DNA from: an uncultured Latescibacterota bacterium
Lineage (GTDB): Bacteria > Latescibacterota > UBA2968
DNA length: 64,000 bases
NCBI GenBank assembly: GCA_958295785.1
Contig: OY282377.1
Span: 5,458,896-5,522,895 of the forward strand
Direction: 5' to 3'
The translations under genes and the position numbers were made by a program. Under the pieces are notes generated by a model. The model was not told where the DNA came from and did no database searches. It worked only from the letters and a program-made list of their open reading frames with translations. Below are positions 43,279 through 52,283 of the stretch, in pieces. How positions within the stretch are numbered: the first letter of the stretch is position 1; each line of letters opens with the position of its first letter.

Positions 43279-44368
43279 AGGACTTACGCATGCTGAGTTA
43301 AAAAAGGGTGCAATTCCGTAAAATTTATCACTTTGAGGAGGTGTCAATGCGCCACCCGACGCGTTTGGATGACTGTCAGTATCTGCTTAGCCGTCCCCTC
43401 AACGATACCCTGACCCCTTTCGCCGACCATAGCGAAGGGTTCAGTCATGATAGGATCAACCGCTATCTCGCCGGTGCGCGTATCCCACCCCGCTTGGTGT
43501 GGGAACACGTCAAGGACCACATCGCGCTGACGCCTGAAGGCGATGTGATCTTTGATGACCCGGTTTTAGACAAGCGACACGCGCGCAAGATCGCGTTAGT
43601 GCGTCGTCAATATAGCGGCAACGCCCAAGGCGTCATCAATGGCATCGGGGGGGTCACATGTGTCTATGTCAATCCGCAACAGGATCGGTTCTGGCTGATT
43701 GACTATCGGATTTATGACCCGCAAGGCGATGGCAAAACCAAATTGGATCCTCTCAAGGACATGCGCTCTGTGTGGGTCTATCAGAAGTGCCTTCCTTTTA
43801 CCGGGGTCTTGATGGACAGTTGGTATGCGACCAAAACGGTCATGTTACACAGAGAGCAGATGCAAAAAACCTATTCTTGTCCCCTCAAGACGAACCGGCG
43901 CGTGGACGATTCGGCAGGCACAACCCCCTACCAGCGCGTAGATAGCTTAACTTGGACTCAAGCGCAACGCAAACAAGGCAAGCCAATTAAAATCAGAGGG
44001 TTCCCCAAAGACCACAAAGTGAAATTATTCCGGGTGGCGTCTGCTGATAGACGCACGGCGTATGTCGTGACTAACGACCATGCTCAAAACGATTCTTCAG
44101 GGGTACAACAGGTGTGTCACCAAAGATGGAAAATTGAGCCATTTCACCGCGAAGTCAAACAAGTGACCGGGCTTGAAAAGTGTCCATGTCGGTTGGCACG
44201 CATTGTACGAAATCATATTGGGTGTGCGATGTTAGTTTGGATAAGACTCGAGCAGGTGGCCTATCAAACAGGACAAACCATTTATCAAGTCAAATACCGG
44301 GGGCTGGCTGACTTCTTGAGACAACAACTCAAAGCACCTCATATTCCAATGGAGATTGCGTAAGTCCT
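43279..44368 (+). mobile_element. IS701-family insertion sequence, copy 1 (intact)
   Basis: About 1090 bases with inverted ends AGGACTTACGCA at 43279 and TGCGTAAGTCCT ending at 44368. The left flank is ATACCAATT, which is also the end motif of the long interspersed repeat. The same element, with the same length, lies inverted at 48124-49213. Confidence 0.88.
43347..44363 (+). CDS. IS701-family DDE transposase
   Basis: 338 residues from the ATG at 43347 with GAGGAGG upstream. DDE residues: Asp in VIFDDPVLDKRH, Asp in GVLMDSWYATK, Glu in WKIEPFHREVKQ. Other family segments are RRQYSGNAQG and DYRIYDPQGDGKTKLD. The reading frame is uninterrupted here, whereas copy 2 has two nonsense codons. It is probably the active source of this element in the region. 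Confidence 0.92.
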   Translation: MRHPTRLDDCQYLLSRPLNDTLTPFADHSEGFSHDRINRYLAGARIPPRLVWEHVKDHIALTPEGDVIFDDPVLDKRHARKIALVRRQYSGNAQGVINGIGGVTCVYVNPQQDRFWLIDYRIYDPQGDGKTKLDPLKDMRSVWVYQKCLPFTGVLMDSWYATKTVMLHREQMQKTYSCPLKTNRRVDDSAGTTPYQRVDSLTWTQAQRKQGKPIKIRGFPKDHKVKLFRVASADRRTAYVVTNDHAQNDSSGVQQVCHQRWKIEPFHREVKQVTGLEKCPCRLARIVRNHIGCAMLVWIRLEQVAYQTGQTIYQVKYRGLADFLRQQLKAPHIPMEIA

Positions 44369-44512
44369 AATGGATAGACGGGATAGACGGGATTCGACCA
44401 ATCCTGGGCATCGCGTGTATCCATGTTTTTTTTGCACAGGGGAAGGAATGGGAAGGAGAATCGCAATGGCCGATATATCTTTTTTTCCCATAATTGACAG
44501 GAGGTCATCACC

Positions 44513-44875
44513 GTGACAAAGGTAGCAATTTTGCCTATACCAACCGACCGAGGCGCGCTCTCCTATCATGCTATAGCTGGGACGAGATATGCTCTGGGCA
44601 AAACAGCAGGGGAGGCGTTGGATGCCCTCACAGCGCAGTTATCAGAGGACGATACCAGTACACTGGTCATTATGCAAAGTCTGCGCCCAGACCCCTTCTT
44701 CACCTCTGCTCAGCAAGAGCGACTGGTGGTGTTGATGGCGCGCTGGCGAACCGTGAGAGACCGAGGCGATACCCTGCCTATTGATGAGCAGATTGAACTG
44801 GAGACACTGGTCGAAGCAGAGTTGCGCGCATCCTCGGCTCGGACTGCCGCCCTTACGGACAAGTTGGCGCGATGA
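44513..44875 (+). CDS. Small partner protein of an HNH endonuclease
   Basis: 120 residues from a GTG at 44513, strongly supported by GGAGGTCATCACC upstream. Mostly helical; segments ALSYHAIAGTRYALGKTAGEA, LVIMQSLRPDPFFT and a Glu/Leu-rich helix ELETLVEAELR. No catalytic motif. It ends in ATGA overlap with the HNH gene, so the two are made together. Similar small proteins precede HNH genes in cyanobacteria, as I recall. The pair sits between two IS scars, suggesting transfer. Confidence 0.7.
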   Translation: MTKVAILPIPTDRGALSYHAIAGTRYALGKTAGEALDALTAQLSEDDTSTLVIMQSLRPDPFFTSAQQERLVVLMARWRTVRDRGDTLPIDEQIELETLVEAELRASSARTAALTDKLAR

Positions 44876-45240
44876 ATCCGCACTATACCCAAGTGGCACT
44901 TCGCGCCGTACATCGTTGTGAATATTGCCATGCACCGGAAGCCGTGTTCAATTTTCCAATGGAGGTTGAACACATCGTGCCTGTCTCCCGTGGCGGCGAT
45001 GATAGCACCGAAAACTGGGCCTTGGCCTGTCGTGCCTGCAATCTCTATAAAGCCACACACGTCAATGGTAGGGACCCCGAGACTCGGGCAGTGGTCCGTT
45101 TGTTTCATCCACGGCAAGACCGGTGGAGAGATCATTTTCACGTGACCGAGCGCGGAGAAATTGTGGGTAGAACGCCGTTTGGACGGGCAACAGTGGTGTG
45201 CTTGAGGATGAATAGTGCAGCACAAGTCACAGCGCGGTAG
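44872..45240 (+). CDS. HNH endonuclease
   Basis: 122 residues. Zinc ribbon and HNH core: CEYCHAPE, then VEHIVPVSRGGDDSTENWALAC, CRACN and the final LYKATH. The His of EHI, the Asn of TENWA and the Cys pairs are all present, so it should be an active nuclease. The start overlaps the stop of the partner gene (ATGA). Such small HNH proteins may be homing, phage-derived or defence nucleases; nothing here decides between these. Confidence 0.87.
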   Translation: MNPHYTQVALRAVHRCEYCHAPEAVFNFPMEVEHIVPVSRGGDDSTENWALACRACNLYKATHVNGRDPETRAVVRLFHPRQDRWRDHFHVTERGEIVGRTPFGRATVVCLRMNSAAQVTAR

Positions 45241-45325
45241 CAATGGATGCGGCTCGACCTTTTTCCTTAAATGAAGCATCGCCATTCCCAAGAGATGTTT
45301 CTATGTTTCTAAAAGACTGCGAACA

Positions 45326-45676
45326 TCATTCCACAAAATCCGAAGACAAGACGCCTTTGTAAGCCGCGTGCGTTTCGGGGTTGCTGTACATTCGCATGCC
45401 ATAGCCCGCGATGCCAAAGCCCTGCGCCATCCAAAAAGACAGCGCGTTTGGATTGTCTCGGCGCACATTGAGGTCTAATTGCCGAATGCCCTTCTCGTCG
45501 AAATGGACAAATAGCCAGTCCACAATTTTTGCCCCATACCCTCTGCGCCTGTGTTCCGAAAAAATGTAAAAGTCGTGAACACGAGCACGCCCGCCTTCAA
45601 TTTCAAAAGACACAAACCCAATCGGCTGTCCCTCTATCAGTGCCCAATGGGGATGCCGATTGCCGCCCGCCCAAGT
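45326..45676 (-). pseudogene. GNAT N-acetyltransferase gene, 5' end lost to insertion
   Basis: The C-terminal part of a GNAT fold reads HWALIEGQPIGFVSFEIEGG, then HRRRGYGAKIVDWLF (acetyl-CoA-binding RRxGxG), LDLNVRRDNPNALSFWMAQGF and a tail. The frame is open upstream to 45676, where it meets the target duplication of the IS1595 element and, before that, the IS701 end. The N-terminal strands are missing and I find no trace of them beyond the insertions. An ATG at 45613 gives a 95-residue frame that would not make a full domain. Confidence 0.8.
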
Positions 45677-45755
45677 AAATTAGGGGAATTATATACTTGC
45701 CAACCCTAAATTTTCTTGTTATATTTATACAAGTTACGAATTAACAAGGGGGTGT

Positions 45756-46700
45756 ATGATGGCAAAGCAGCTTAGTTTCGTCGCGTTCACACAGAAGTTT
45801 GCCACGCCTGAAGCGTGTATTTTGCACCTTGAAAAGATACGCTTTAAGGATGGCGAGTCTTGTCCGCATTGTAGGAGTATGGGAAAAATCTATCGTCGTT
45901 CTGATTTGGCGTATAGGTGCTCGGATTGTGGGCGTAATTTTCATATGATTTACGGAACGATGTTTGGCGCGTCTAAAATCAAGATGTTGCCTAAATGGTT
46001 CGCGGCAATATGGATTGAAACGAACCACTCAAAAGGTATTTCAAGCGTTCAGTTGGCTAAAATGATCGGTACAACGCAAAAGACCGCTTGGTTTATGCGT
46101 CAAAGAATACGAAACGCTTTTGGCAACAAAGACGATGATGATGATGGTTTTCTGTCTGGTATCGTTGAAATTGATGAAACCTCCATCGGTGGCAAAGAAA
46201 AGAACAAACATAAATCCAAAAAGTTGAATGCGGGTCGCGGAACAGTAGGTAAATCGGTTGCTTTCGGAATGCGGGAAAAAGGTGAAGATGGTGAGGCAAT
46301 GGCGGTTCATGTACAGGATGCAAAAGGGGCAACATGACACGATCAGATGTTGAACCAGGTCTTGACGGGCGCAACTATTCATGCAGACGAGAACCGCGCA
46401 TACGGCGCATTGAGGGATGATTACGAAGGGGAACAAATCAATCATTCTGCCGACGAATATGAACGCGATGGTGTCCATACGAACGCCATTGAGAGTTTGT
46501 GGGCACGGGTTAAGCGTGTCTATATGGGTATTCATCACCACGGGTCAGACAAACACATGTAAAAGTACCTGAATGCTTGCGTGTTTCGCATCACTCGAAA
46601 AAAGGTTGATACCTTAAGTCGTGTTGATGAGATGTTGAATAGGGCGATGGGCGCCCGGTTGACTTACAAGCAACTTATAGCCAGTGAGGGGGTTGCATGA
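45756..46700 (+). pseudogene. IS1595-type (ISXO2-like) transposase with two in-frame stops
   Basis: One continuous frame of 314 codons is broken by TGA at 46335 and TAA at 46560. N-terminal zinc ribbon CPHCRSMGKIYRRSDLAYRC with CSDCG, then the ISXO2-like DDE domain: VEIDETSIGGKEKNKH (first Asp), IHADENRAYG (second), HTNAIESLWARVKR (Asn/Glu) and HHHGSDKHM, ending FRITRKKVDTLS...ASEGVA. The two stops probably inactivate it. The 200 bases to the IS630 edge hold no recognisable gene. Confidence 0.85.
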
Positions 46701-46898
46701 ACAACCTTTATGGCACAGGCGAGCGATATGGAAGTCAACGGGAAATGTTATCCACGCATGCAAATGTGATCCGTTCCTGAAAGACGCGAAGGAAAACGTT
46801 TTGAAACGCCAGATGTTAGGGGCAGGCGTGCCGAAAATCAGAGGGCGCTTGCATTCAACACCAAAAACCCGTGATTACTTTAACAAGAAGATTTAGTA

Positions 46899-48088
46899 CT
46901 ATGTAAATTAAGTTATTCTAAGTTTTGAATTGTCTGGATAAACGCGTTGATAATGGGTATTCATCTTGTCTCTGGCCTTGGGCAAAGTGAACTGCCAATT
47001 CAAGGGGATGCCCTTGGCCTCCCGCTCCTGAAAGAAGGCCAAAACTTCCCGGCGCAGTTCCGCCTGCGTCGCGATGCGCCTATTCAAACATCCTCGCGCC
47101 AGAGCCGAAAATTCGATCTCGATCATGTTGAGCCAACTCGCCGACTTGGGAGTAAAGAAGAACTCAAACTTCTGCGCGAGGGCAAACGCCTCATCGGCTG
47201 GCAAGTAACGATAGAAGGCATGGCGGGTATGCGTATTGAGATTGTCTTGCACCAAGCGGATTTTCTCCGCTTGTGGCCAATGCTGTGTCAGGGCCTGACA
47301 AAAGTGGGTGTATTCCTTCATCGTGCGCCGGGGATAGATTTCGGCAAGCCGTTTGCCGGTTAAAGGCTCAATGGCAGCCAACAGCGCACGCGAGCCGTGT
47401 TTGGTATAGGCATAATGTTCTTTGGTCACTTGGCCTGTTGTCAGGGGCAAGGGATCCAGGACTTGTCCGATGAGAAAACAAGGACGTTCATCAAAGCAGA
47501 CCACAGGAACGTTGGGATCATAAGGTTGGTCATACAGCCAAAGCAAGGCTTCCATGCGTGCGAGAAAGGACGCATCCACTTTGCTGATACACCAGGTTTT
47601 CTTCAAGTGGGGCTTCAATTCGTTTTTTTTAGAATCGTCTTGACATGCGTGTGTGAGAGATGCTCACAATAGCCCAATTCCACGCACTGATCCGCCAAGA
47701 GGCGCAACGTCCATCTGCCATGGCCTGCCGGGGGGGTTGAACAGGCCAAGGCGGTGATTTGGGCCCGTTGCTTGCCGGTCATCTCCACCGGGCGTCCTGG
47801 CCGCGGGGCATCTTTGAGGCCATCCAAGCCGAGGGTGCGGTATTTCTTTGCCCAATTGCTCAGGGTCTGCCCGGTCATGCCGAGGGTTTGAGCCACTTGG
47901 GTGTAGGTTTTGCCTCGGTTGAGTTCAAGCAAGCCCAAGGCGCGTTTGTAGATTCGGGCTTTTTGGTCGCCTTTGGTGATCAAGGCGGTCAAAGTATCTC
48001 GGTCTGTGGGGGTGAGTTGGACGTGTTGTTTGGGCATGCGAACGCCTCCTTGAAACAATTGAAATTCCAAATTATTTAATTTACGGAG
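46899..48088 (-). mobile_element. IS630-family element nested in the IS1595 element
   Basis: Ends CTATGTAAATTAAGTTATTC at 46899 and, inverted, CTCCGTAAATTAAATAATTT ending at 48088, flanked by the TA dinucleotide (46897-46898, 48089-48090) typical of IS630/Tc1. Length 1190 bases. The insertion lies between the IS1595 transposase and its right end. Confidence 0.87.
46908..48037 (-). CDS. IS630-family transposase, two frames joined by a -1 frameshift on A8
   Basis: The first frame starts at 48037 (MPKQHVQLTPTDRDTLTALI, AAGGAGG upstream) and holds the helix-turn-helix TYTQVAQTLGMTGQTLSNWA. The second frame ends at 46908 and holds the DDE triad: VCFDERPC, LVQDNLNTH and MIEIEFSALAR. The two frames overlap at AAAAAAAAC (47622-47630 region); reading back one base gives ILKKNELKPHLKKTW without a stop. 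This is the usual programmed frameshift of IS630 elements, so it is likely functional. Confidence 0.87.
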
Positions 48089-48123
48089 TATTTAGGGTTG
48101 GCAAGTATATAATTCCCTAAATT

Positions 48124-49213
48124 AGGACTTACGCAATCTCCATTGGAATATGAGGTGCTTTGAGTTGTTGTCTCAAGAAGTCAGCCACCCCCCGGTATTT
48201 GACTTGATAAATGGTTTGTCCTGTTTGATAGGCCACCTGCGCGAGTCGAATCCAAACGAACATCGCACACCCACTATGATTTCGTACCATGCGTGCCAAC
48301 CGACATTGACACTTTTCAAGCCCGGTCACCTGTTTGACTTCGCGGTGAAATGGCTCAATTTTCCATCGCCTGTGACACACCTGTTGTACCCCTGAAGAAT
48401 CGTTTTGAGCATGGTCGTTGGTCACGACATACGCCGTGCGTCTATCAGAAGACGCCCCCCGGAATCATTTCACTTTGTGGTCTTTGGGAAACCCTCTGAT
48501 TTTAATTAGCTTGCCTTGTTTGCGTTGCGCTTGAGTCCAAGTTAAGCTATCTACGCGCTGGTAGGGGGTTGTGCCTGCCGAATCGTCCACGCGCCGGTTC
48601 GTCTTGAGGGGACAAGAATAGGTTTTTTGCATCTGCTCTCTGTGTAACATGACCGTTTTGGTCGCATACCCACTGTCCATCAAGACCCCGGTAAAAGGGA
48701 GGCCCTTCTGATAGACCAACGCAGAGAGCATGTCCTTGAGATGATCCAATTTGGTTTTGCCATCGCCTTGCGGGTCATAAATCCGATAGTCAATCAGCCA
48801 GAACCGATCCTGTTGCGGATTGACATAGACACATGTGACCACCCCGATGCCGTTGATGACGCCTTGGGCGTTGCCGCTATATTGACGACGCACTCACGCG
48901 ATCTTGCGTGCGTGTCGCTTGTCTAAAACCGGGTCATCAAAGATCACATCGCCTTTGGGCGTCAACGCGATGGGGGCTTTGACGTGTTCCCACACCAAGC
49001 GGGGGGGGATACGCTCACCGGCGAGATAGCGGTTGATCCTATCATGACTGAACCCTTCGCTGTGGTCGGCGAAAGGGGTCAGGGTATCGTTGAGGGGACT
49101 GCTAAGCAGATACTGACAGTAATCCAAACGCGTCGGTTGGCGCATTGACACCTCCTCAAAGTGATAAATTTTACGGAATTGCACCCTTTTTTATCTCAGC
49201 ATGCGTAAGTTCT
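48124..49213 (-). mobile_element. IS701-family insertion sequence, copy 2 (decayed)
   Basis: Same length as copy 1. Ends AGGACTTACGCA at 48124 and TGCGTAAGTTCT ending at 49213; the latter has one change (C to T) from copy 1. The right flank is AACCAATTTG, the start of interspersed repeat copy 3. The left flank adjoins the IS1595 target duplication. Confidence 0.88.
48129..49145 (-). pseudogene. IS701 transposase with two TGA codons at former TTA codons
   Basis: Collinear with the intact copy at 43347-44363 and in one frame throughout. Two nonsense codons interrupt it: TGA at 48894-48896 (copy 1 has TTA, Leu, before VRRQYSG) and TGA at 48465-48467 (copy 1 has TTA in KVKLFRVA). Otherwise only scattered substitutions. 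The start is MRQPTRLDYCQYL at 49145. It may be moved in trans by the intact copy, since both ends remain. Confidence 0.9.
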
Positions 49214-49682
49214 AACCAATTTGAATTTCTATTGACCTGATGCGCTATGTTGCCAGCAAATGATTCCCTTGACGTTACGCAGGCATTCAGAGAAGCCATT
49301 GCAACCAGGCCATCACAAAAAACCATCCGACAAAACCATCGCGCACAGCGCGCAAGGCCGTCTCGCAACCAACCTCTATTTTGCAACCTACCTTGCAGGC
49401 CAACGCATGTCGTGTATGCAACGAAGCGGTTTGCGCTGTGCAAGCCTCTCGGCTCATGAGAGCGGCATTTTTGAACTGCTGGGGCAGTTGTACCCCGCTC
49501 GCCTACTTTTTTTGCTGTTGAAAAAAAGTAGGTCGCCGGAGGCATCAAAGGCAACAAACGATGCTGTAGGGCCAAACGCTTGAGACGAGCAACGCCTGAG
49601 TGCTACGGAACGCCTGTTCCTCATTTCTCATTCCTCCCTGATGGGAGGCAGGATACGGACAACTTGAAAGCAAATTGGTATA
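49214..49682 (-). repeat. Long interspersed repeat, copy 3
   Basis: About 470 bases in the same orientation as copy 2. The left end AACCAATTTGAATTTCTATT abuts IS701 copy 2; the right end is CAAATTGGTATA. The shared central GAACTGCTGGGGCAGTTGTA palindromic part and the poly-T/poly-A patch are present. A 134-codon minus frame crosses it but is not conserved as a protein start or end. Confidence 0.82.
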
Positions 49683-49683
49683 A

Positions 49684-49712
49684 TACCAATTTGATTTTCT
49701 ATTGACCTGATG
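49684..49712 (+). repeat. Second, solo end of the long interspersed repeat
   Basis: TACCAATTTGATTTTCTATT followed by GACCTGATG begins immediately after copy 3, then the match is lost. It may be the start of a deleted fourth copy. The remaining bases to the MFS gene at 49882 show no feature. Confidence 0.72.
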
Positions 49713-49881
49713 CGATATGTTGACAGCAATTATGCAACTTATCACACGAATTGCGAATTGGGGTGGCGTGGGGCATTCTTAATTCCCAACGGACGTTACG
49801 CATTACGTCAACAATGATAATAGCGGAATTGCCGTTGTACTACGAGAACAGGTTTGAATCAGCAATATCGAGTGTATATAG

Positions 49882-51090
49882 ATGTCCCACCACAAACCGA
49901 CCATCATTGTATTTTGCAGTGCCCTCATCGTGTTCATCAGCATGGGCATTCGCCAATCCTTTGGCCTTTTTTTGACGCCGATCAGCCGAGACCTCGGCAT
50001 TGGGCGCGAAGTTTTTAGCCTTGCTATCGCGTGGCAAAACCTCATTTTCGGCCTGCCCGTATTGGGCATTGTCGCCGATTATTTTGGGCCGCGATGGGTC
50101 GTTGCTGGCGGCGCGTTGCTCTATGCGATTTGTTTTTATTTGTTGTCTTCAATCAGCACGCCTTTGGGCCTTTATACCGTGCTCGGCGCGCTGATGGGCA
50201 TTGCACTGAGCAGCATTTCTTATGTCGTGATCCTCGGCGCGGTCGCTCGGATCGTGCCCCCGAAAAAACGCGCCTCGCGGTTTGGGCTTATCACTGCGGC
50301 TGGTTCTTTTGGCACTTTCGCGCTCGTGCCCGGGGTGCAATGGCTCCTCTCTCACTTTGGATGGCAATCTTCATTTGCTTTTATCGCGCTGATCGCGGGC
50401 GCGATTGCTTTTTTGTGCGTGGGGATTCCGCAGGGTGCCAGCGCGCAAAATCGGCATTCAAATGCCGAACCCGGCGGCCTGCTTCACGCATTGCTTCAGG
50501 CGCGCGCCCATTCGGGATATTGGTTGCTCAATGCGGGGTTCTTTGTGTGTGGATTTCACGTCGCATTTATCGCCACTCATCTGCCCGCATTTCTGACCGA
50601 TCACGGCCTTTCAAAAATGGCTGGCGCGACTGCGTTATCCCTCATTGGCCTGTTCAACATTTTTGGATCCTATCTCTCGGGCGTACTCGGCGACCGATAT
50701 CGCAAAAAGTACCTGTTGAGTTTGCTCTATTTGGGGCGCGCCCTCGTCATCGGCGGATTCCTCGTCGTCCCCGTTACCACCACCTCTGCCCTGGTGTTTG
50801 GCGGGTTTATTGGGTTTTTATGGCTCGCGACCGTTCCCCTGACCAGCGGCACGGTCGCGCAGATTTTTGGGTCGCGCTATCTCTCCACCCTGTACGGCAT
50901 TGTCTTTTTTAGCCATCAGATCGGCAGTTTTGCAGGCGTGTGGCTGGCAGGGCGCATGTATGACGCCACGGGTTCTTACGACATCATCTGGATCGCCGCC
51001 ATTCTTTTGAGCCTGACATCATCGCTCGTCCATCTGCCCATTGCCGACAAACCCGTTCAAAGGCGCGAACCCGTTGGGGCTTTTTCATGA
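49882..51090 (+). CDS. Major facilitator superfamily transporter
   Basis: 402 residues with about 12 hydrophobic helices. The first loop carries a weak MFS motif (GIVADYFGPRWV) and the middle loop a matching GVLGDRYRKKYLL. This resembles oxalate/formate or monocarboxylate antiporter-like MFS proteins (helix 1 MGIRQSFGLFLTPIS). The final codons overlap the acetate-kinase-like gene (ATGA), so the two are coupled, which favours a small carboxylate as substrate. No clear Shine-Dalgarno at the ATG. Confidence 0.88.
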   Translation: MSHHKPTIIVFCSALIVFISMGIRQSFGLFLTPISRDLGIGREVFSLAIAWQNLIFGLPVLGIVADYFGPRWVVAGGALLYAICFYLLSSISTPLGLYTVLGALMGIALSSISYVVILGAVARIVPPKKRASRFGLITAAGSFGTFALVPGVQWLLSHFGWQSSFAFIALIAGAIAFLCVGIPQGASAQNRHSNAEPGGLLHALLQARAHSGYWLLNAGFFVCGFHVAFIATHLPAFLTDHGLSKMAGATALSLIGLFNIFGSYLSGVLGDRYRKKYLLSLLYLGRALVIGGFLVVPVTTTSALVFGGFIGFLWLATVPLTSGTVAQIFGSRYLSTLYGIVFFSHQIGSFAGVWLAGRMYDATGSYDIIWIAAILLSLTSSLVHLPIADKPVQRREPVGAFS

Positions 51091-52283
51091 AAATTCTCAT
51101 TGCAAATGCCGGCTCCACGTCATTCAAATACCGCCTGTTTGACATGACCGATGAGTCGGTCCTCGCCGAAGGGCGTCTCGAGCGGATTGGCGATGCGAGG
51201 TCGCCGGTTGCCCATCGCATGGGCGAATGTGCGGTTGAGACCGAACAGTATTTGCCTGACTATGCTTCTGCTGTGCGCGATGTGATCTCCCGTCTCACAG
51301 ACGCCCGCACCGGCGTACTCGCGGATCTGTCTGACCTCCACGCGGTCGGGTTCAAAACCGTTCACCTGCGCGGCAAAGCGGGTACGCATCTCCTCACCGA
51401 GGAGATTTTGCAGCGCATGGCGGATTACAACGCCCTCGCGCCGGCGCACAACCCGCCCTATATCCAAGCCATTCGCATTTTCGCCCAACGCTATCCCAAC
51501 CTGCCCCTCATTGGCCTTTTTGAATCCGCGTTTCACAATACCATCCCCGACTACGCCTATATTTACGGCGTGCCCTACGAATGGTACGAAAAATACGGGG
51601 TTCGCAAATACGGGTTTCACGGCGCGTCCCATCGCTATGTTGCCCAACGCGCGGCGCAATTGCTTGACCGAGAGGATTTGCGCCTCGTGTCTTGCCATCT
51701 CGGAGGAAGTGCCTCCCTGTGCGCGGTTCGCAACGGGCAATCTATTGACACGTCTATGGGCTTCTCGCCGCAACACGGCATTGTCAACAGCACGCGCATT
51801 GGAACTATTGACGCATTTATTCTTCCTTATATTATGGAGCGCGAAAATCTGTCCATCCGCGAAATGGAGCGCATCCTATCTGAAGAAAGCGGTTTGCTCG
51901 GGATTTCGGGCATCAGCGGGGATGTGCGCGACCTTGAAGCCGCGGCTCAACAGGGGCATGACCGCGCCCGCCTCGCGCTCGAAGCGTTTTGTTATGGCAT
52001 TAAAAAAGAGATCGGCGCGTGCGCGGCAGCACTCGGCGGCCTCGACGCGATAGCATTTGCAGGCGGCATTGGCGAACGCGGCGCGACTGTGCGCCAGCGC
52101 ATTTGCACGGGCCTCGAATACCTAGGGGTTCACCTCGACAAAACCGCAAATGCCAATCCGCCCTCAGAGGGCGCGATCTCAACGCCCGACAGCGAGGTCG
52201 CCATTCTGATCATTCAAACCGACGAAGAGCGCATCGTCGCCCGCGCAGCAGTTGAATATTTGCAAAATGCGAAAAATTTATGA
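51087..52283 (+). CDS. Acetate/propionate kinase-like protein with altered active-site residues
   Basis: 398 residues with the acetate kinase fold: LIANAGSTSFKYRLF (Asn7), LAPAHNPPYIQAI, GLFESAFHNTIPDYAYIYG, KYGFHGASHRYVA, VSCHLGGSASLC, and a C-terminal AFAGGIGERGATVRQ. Compared with characterised AckA, the catalytic Asp in FDTAFH is Glu (FESAFH), VGHRVVHGG is VGFKTVHLRG (Arg to Lys), HLGNGSS is HLGGSAS, and TRSGDxDP is TRIGTIDA. It probably phosphorylates a different carboxylate. ATGA overlaps link it to the MFS gene before and the nuclease pseudogene after. Confidence 0.83.
   Translation: MKILIANAGSTSFKYRLFDMTDESVLAEGRLERIGDARSPVAHRMGECAVETEQYLPDYASAVRDVISRLTDARTGVLADLSDLHAVGFKTVHLRGKAGTHLLTEEILQRMADYNALAPAHNPPYIQAIRIFAQRYPNLPLIGLFESAFHNTIPDYAYIYGVPYEWYEKYGVRKYGFHGASHRYVAQRAAQLLDREDLRLVSCHLGGSASLCAVRNGQSIDTSMGFSPQHGIVNSTRIGTIDAFILPYIMERENLSIREMERILSEESGLLGISGISGDVRDLEAAAQQGHDRARLALEAFCYGIKKEIGACAAALGGLDAIAFAGGIGERGATVRQRICTGLEYLGVHLDKTANANPPSEGAISTPDSEVAILIIQTDEERIVARAAVEYLQNAKNL

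Larger units (their letters stand above)
45684..48117 (+). mobile_element. IS1595-family element carrying a nested IS630-type insertion
   Basis: Inverted ends GGGAATTATATACTTGCCAA at 45684 and its complement ending at 48117, both extended by CCC. They are flanked by a perfect 8-bp duplication TAAATTAG (45676-45683 and 48118-48125), as expected for IS1595. The right copy of the duplication includes the first bases of the IS701 end, so IS701 copy 2 was already in place. Without the IS630 insert it would be about 1.24 kb. Confidence 0.9.

Noticed and set aside
46684-46896. A 70-codon frame after the IS1595 transposase as a passenger gene
   Set aside because: No ribosome site or family; it lies in the element's non-coding right part. 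Evidence too weak.
48129-49145. TGA read as an amino acid (alternative genetic code)
   Set aside because: TGA ends many intact genes in the window, including cusB, mnmA and several coupled ATGA overlaps. The decayed IS is the simpler explanation.
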